From positions 1-9,696 of the forward strand of contig JAQXFM010000275.1 in the NCBI GenBank assembly GCA_029250305.1: DNA of 9,696 nucleotides, given 5' to 3'. Below are positions 6,624 through 9,696 of this stretch, piece by piece (the stretch's first letter is position 1; every line of letters starts with the position of its first letter). Made by a program: the position numbers and the translations under genes. The DNA is from Candidatus Poseidoniaceae archaeon. Its GTDB lineage: Archaea > Thermoplasmatota > Poseidoniia > Poseidoniales > Poseidoniaceae. Under the pieces are notes generated by a model. That model did no database searches and was not told where the DNA came from. It saw only the letters and a list, made by a program, of their open reading frames with translations.

Positions 6624-8917
6624 TCTTCTTCAAGCTCCGAATGCAGTGAGGTTTGTGAGTCAATCGATACAATCACCCATTTGGAGGTGGGTGTGTTTGA
6701 TTCGGCAGCCGTGGAATTGAGCGGTACGAGGCTGTTTGATTCTGGGAAGTAGGTTGCAATGTTTCCTCGCGGAATGTCATAAGCGACAAGTTGCCATTGT
6801 GCGGATGTCCTTGTTTCGCCTTCGAAGTGACTGGTCAGTTGTACAACATGACGGTTTTTCCAACCCCGTTCTGCCATGTCACTCGCATTCATCATAACCA
6901 CCCTGCGGTTTCCGTGAATGCCCCGATAGCGGTCATGAACGTCATAGATGGTCGTGTTGTATTGGTCATGGGATCGAATGGTCATCATGACATACTTGCC
7001 ATCATCCAATGAGACGTCCGGGAGTGCATGGACTGTAAAGTGGGCCTTGCCATCGTTGGTTGCAAAGCTCCGGCTATCTCTAGGCGGGTTTGGTAAGGCG
7101 AAGCCGTTCTCCTGTCGCACACGTACATTATAATCGTCAAAGCCGTGAAGTGACTTTTCCATTAAATCACGAATCCCATCGTAATTTCCAATGAGGGCTT
7201 TCCAGTCCAAATGCGGGTTTTTGAGGCTTGCTAAAGCGAGTCGTGCGACGATATCAGGTTCACTCAACAATGTGGGTGAAGCGGGTTTGAGCGAACCAGT
7301 GGAGGTGTGAACAACACCCATGGAGTTCTCTACAGTTACAAATTGGTTGCCAGAGGATTGCACATCTCGTTCAGTCCTTCCAAGGCATGGAAGAATCAAG
7401 GCGGTTTTTCCTGTGACAAGGTGAGAACGATTCAATTTCGTTGAAACTTGAACCGTCAGACCGACGGTGCGCAATCCTTCAGCGGTGGCATTTGTATCGG
7501 GGGTGGCGGATAAGAAATTTCCACCCATGCAGAAAAACACGCCAACCTTTCTATCCTTCATGGCCCGGATTGCATTCACGACATCGTAGCCATGCTCGCG
7601 GGGCATGGTGAATCCTAACCCTTCTTCCATACGATCGAGGAAGGCATTTGTTGGCGCTTCCCAAATTCCGACGGTGCGGTCCCCTTGGACATTGGAATGG
7701 CCACGCACGGGGCAAAAGCCTGCGCCTGGCCTCCCCACATGGCCTCCGAGGAGGAGGAGATTGACGACTTCTTGAATCACTGCTACTCCGTTTGGTTGTT
7801 GAGTCAAACCCATGGCCCAACACGCAATGGTTGCTTTGGATTTTCCAAGGATCGTGCCAATCTGCACTATGGTCTCTTTGTCAATGCCAGAATCTCGAAC
7901 AATGTCTGCCCAATGCGCCTCTTTTGAGGCTGCGACCATGGCTTCATATCCTGTTGTTGATGAAGTGATGAATGCTTCATCCAACCCGCCGTGTTCAAGA
8001 TGAACCTTGATGAATCCTTTGAACAATGCCGCATCACCACCAATTTTCACTTGGAGGTGATGATCCGAGAGTTGAGTGGTCTTGAGATTGAGTTTCATGT
8101 AGTCCTGTGGATGTTTGAAACGTTGCAATCCACTTTCTGGAAGAGGGTTAATGTGAATCACAGTGGAACCCTTGTGCTTCGCATCTCGCAATGCGGTTAA
8201 CATTCGAGGATGGTTCGTACCAGGATTTTGCCCAATGACAAGAATAACGTTGGCGTGATTGAAATCATCTAATGTGACGGTTCCTTTCCCAATGCCAATG
8301 GTTTGGCCGAGGCCTTTGCCGCTTGATTCGTGACACATGTTGGAACAGTCTGGCATGTTGTTTGTGCCTAACGCCCTGACATAGGCCTGGTAAAGGAAGG
8401 CTGCTTCATTTGACGTGCGGCCCGAGGTGTAAAACACAGCCTCATCGACAGAGTCCAGGTTGTGAATGGCACGCCCAATCGTCTCAAAGGCTTCATCCCA
8501 AGAAATGGGTTGATAGTGACTTTCGCCTTCCTTCAATATCATTGGATGCGCAATTCTTCCTTGCTTGTTGAGCCAATGGTCGGTTTGTTCAGCGAGGGTT
8601 TGGATGCTATTTTTGGCAAAGAACGCCGGGTGGACCGTAGCTTTCATTGCTTCATCTGCAACCGCCTTCGCGCCATTTTCACAGAATTCGAACGGGGTAC
8701 GATGATCGGGGTCGGGCCATGCGCAACCTGGGCAATCAAATCCGGCTTTTTGATTGACCATGGTCAATGTTTTGACCGTTTTCAGGATTCCCATTTTTTT
8801 TATCCCATGTTTCATTGAAGACACTGCGGCAGGAATTCCTGCTGCCGAATGCTTAGGTTTCTTCAATCGTAGATTGTGAGGGTCGTCGGGGGTTTCTGCT
8901 GAAAACGTCTCCCTCAT
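6620..8917 (-). CDS. FdhF/YdeP-family molybdopterin oxidoreductase
   Basis: This 765-residue protein matches the YdeP branch of the molybdopterin oxidoreductases (E. coli YdeP, about 759 residues, shares long near-identical stretches from memory). The N-terminal iron-sulfur motif GFDCPGCAWPDP gives C62 and C65, with C79 in FEFCENGAKA. YTSGRTSNEAAFLYQ (163-177) and DCSNMCHESSG (190-200) follow; C195-H196 aligns with the SeCys-His (or Cys-His) pair of formate dehydrogenases. PVRGHSNVQGDRTVG (403-417) matches the VRGxxNVQG segment carrying the conserved active-site arginine in formate dehydrogenases. The cofactor-binding C-terminal domain includes TIRSHDQYNTTIY (646-658) and TYFPESNSLVPL (722-733). 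No Tat signal is evident, so it is likely cytoplasmic. YdeP-type enzymes have no firmly established substrate; YdeP is linked to acid resistance in E. coli. The start at 8917 is supported by GAGG seven bases upstream and by similarity to YdeP ahead of the internal ATG at 8815. fdhD lies 36 bases upstream. Confidence 0.93.
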   Translation of the reverse strand: MRETFSAETPDDPHNLRLKKPKHSAAGIPAAVSSMKHGIKKMGILKTVKTLTMVNQKAGFDCPGCAWPDPDHRTPFEFCENGAKAVADEAMKATVHPAFFAKNSIQTLAEQTDHWLNKQGRIAHPMILKEGESHYQPISWDEAFETIGRAIHNLDSVDEAVFYTSGRTSNEAAFLYQAYVRALGTNNMPDCSNMCHESSGKGLGQTIGIGKGTVTLDDFNHANVILVIGQNPGTNHPRMLTALRDAKHKGSTVIHINPLPESGLQRFKHPQDYMKLNLKTTQLSDHHLQVKIGGDAALFKGFIKVHLEHGGLDEAFITSSTTGYEAMVAASKEAHWADIVRDSGIDKETIVQIGTILGKSKATIACWAMGLTQQPNGVAVIQEVVNLLLLGGHVGRPGAGFCPVRGHSNVQGDRTVGIWEAPTNAFLDRMEEGLGFTMPREHGYDVVNAIRAMKDRKVGVFFCMGGNFLSATPDTNATAEGLRTVGLTVQVSTKLNRSHLVTGKTALILPCLGRTERDVQSSGNQFVTVENSMGVVHTSTGSLKPASPTLLSEPDIVARLALASLKNPHLDWKALIGNYDGIRDLMEKSLHGFDDYNVRVRQENGFALPNPPRDSRSFATNDGKAHFTVHALPDVSLDDGKYVMMTIRSHDQYNTTIYDVHDRYRGIHGNRRVVMMNASDMAERGWKNRHVVQLTSHFEGETRTSAQWQLVAYDIPRGNIATYFPESNSLVPLNSTAAESNTPTSKWVIVSIDSQTSLHSELEEE
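8826..8845. repeat. 20-base near-perfect palindrome in the start of the YdeP-like gene
   Basis: The plus strand reads GCGGCAGGAATTCCTGCTGC, centred at 8835/8836, with one mismatched pair (8828/8843). The inner 14 bases are perfectly self-complementary. It lies within codons 25-31 of the YdeP-like gene, in the part encoding AAGIPAA. Whether it is an operator, an RNA hairpin or chance cannot be told from one copy. Confidence 0.4.
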
Positions 8918-8924
8918 GACAATG

Positions 8925-8928
8925 CCTC
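8925..8928 (-). promoter_or_regulatory. Ribosome binding site of the YdeP-like gene
   Basis: GAGG on the minus strand, seven bases before the ATG at 8917-8915, inside the short gap after fdhD. It favours 8917 over the downstream in-frame ATG at 8815. The 36-base gap has no visible promoter or terminator. Confidence 0.5.
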
Positions 8929-8953
8929 GAGTGCAACGGGTCGCCTTTGGTTC

Positions 8954-9696
8954 TCAAGGCTTGTCCTCTAAATCATCGCCTAGAATGCCAATTGCGACGC
9001 AACCCGTTTGCTTCACAAAGCTGTAAATCCTCATTCCGAGACTTCGCGCAGCATCTGCAGCAAGTGTCGAGCAAGCGCCCCTGCATGCGAGAGTGCCAAT
9101 GCCAGCACGAGCCGCTTTTGCCACAATATCCCAGCCGCATCGTCCAGAGAGAAGGAGGATTGCTTCATTTGGGATCCCTTCTGCAAGCAGGGCGAGCCCT
9201 ATTGATTTGTCAACTGCATTGTGCCGGCCTATATCCTCGGCCACATGTTGAACCTCGCCACCTGTGACGTACAGTGCCGCACCATGCATGCCGCCAGTTT
9301 TGGCAAATCCATCTTGCTGAGTGCTCATTTGAATGAATGCCTTGTTGAGTTCGCTCAATGTGACCATGCGGTGTTCGTAACCATATCCCGGCAATCCGTC
9401 AATAAGTGAATCCAATCCAGATGAATCACACGCTCCACATGATGATGTGACGATGCGCGTCCGGTCGACATCAGGACTTGACATGCGAATGGCTTGATCA
9501 TACGTTATGTCGTAGCCACCTGCGAGCGTCGATTTAATCGAGAGAGATGGAGTCCCTTCAATTGTGTAACCCTCGCAGAGGCAATGGCCAATGAACAGAG
9601 CATCGAGGTGGGATGGGGTTCCCAGCAGTGTGACAAACGTACCGTTTGCGTCATTGAGGCGGAGAAGGGTTTCTTTTGCGAGGTGGTCGGCCTCGA
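8954..9696 (-). CDS. fdhD: FdhD family sulfurtransferase for molybdenum cofactor (5' end off the window)
   Basis: FdhD passes sulfur from a cysteine desulfurase to the molybdenum cofactor, which formate dehydrogenases of this superfamily need for activity. The open frame continues past the ATG at 9484 to the right edge (full codons from 9694), giving 246 residues; since E. coli FdhD has 277, roughly 20-35 residues are missing. The ATG at 9484 is internal, because the family's N-terminal part (GTPSHLDALFIGHCLCEG) lies upstream of it. The sulfur-carrying CxxC loop is SSCGACD, cysteine codons at 9437-9439 and 9428-9430. TGGMHGAAL, EDIGRHNAVDK and LLLSGRCGWDIV are the standard family blocks. The C-terminal segment is unusual, with extra cysteines in SGRC, LACRGACS and KQTGC where family members usually have other residues. 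It immediately precedes a YdeP-like enzyme, its likely client, and appears to head or continue the same transcription unit. Confidence 0.93.
   Translation of the reverse strand, partial: EADHLAKETLLRLNDANGTFVTLLGTPSHLDALFIGHCLCEGYTIEGTPSLSIKSTLAGGYDITYDQAIRMSSPDVDRTRIVTSSCGACDSSGLDSLIDGLPGYGYEHRMVTLSELNKAFIQMSTQQDGFAKTGGMHGAALYVTGGEVQHVAEDIGRHNAVDKSIGLALLAEGIPNEAILLLSGRCGWDIVAKAARAGIGTLACRGACSTLAADAARSLGMRIYSFVKQTGCVAIGILGDDLEDKP

Noticed and set aside
8462..8818. Plus-strand open frame of 118 codons at the start of the YdeP-like gene
   Set aside because: Antisense of the conserved YTSGRTSNEAAF to GFDCPGC region, which is certainly coding on the minus strand.
9484..9484. FdhD start at the ATG at 9484
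   Set aside because: The frame continues upstream to the edge with conserved FdhD N-terminal sequence, so this methionine is internal.

Overview
The window looks like a piece of an archaeal genome, most likely a marine planktonic Thermoplasmatota relative (Marine Group II / Poseidoniales type). The reasons are a DUF835-family protein (a family largely confined to archaea and common in that lineage), a secreted- or cytoplasm-exposed style acidic protein combining zinc ribbons and EF-hands, tight ATGA gene overlaps, and a TATA-like box in the only promoter-sized gap. This placement is inference from gene content, not from a marker gene. Coding density is very high: no stretch above 86 bases lacks a gene, and I see no tRNA, rRNA, CRISPR array, insertion sequence or long repeat.

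Layout. Positions 1-787 (minus) hold the N-terminal 262 residues of an acidic protein with two zinc ribbons and two EF-hand loops; it runs off the left edge. An 85-base divergent gap (788-872) with an AT-rich box serves both that gene and a plus-strand DUF835 protein (873-1745). The DUF835 gene converges on the hut genes, and the two stop codons share one CTAG.

From the right edge to 1742 everything is on the minus strand and reads as one five-gene transcription unit: fdhD (5' end off the window), a YdeP/FdhF-like molybdopterin oxidoreductase, an MFS transporter, hutU (urocanate hydratase) and hutH (histidine ammonia-lyase). Two of its four junctions are ATGA overlaps; the others are gaps of 36 and about 56 bases.

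How the genes fit together. HutH deaminates histidine to urocanate and HutU hydrates urocanate to imidazolone propionate, so the first two steps of histidine catabolism are present; the later steps (HutI and HutG/HutF type) are not in the window. FdhD is the sulfur-transfer protein that activates molybdenum cofactor in formate dehydrogenases and relatives, and sits directly before a plausible client enzyme. The least expected point is the joining of this molybdenum-enzyme pair and a transporter to the hut genes. The urocanase is the long form (about 674 residues) resembling animal urocanase rather than the roughly 557-residue classical bacterial enzyme.
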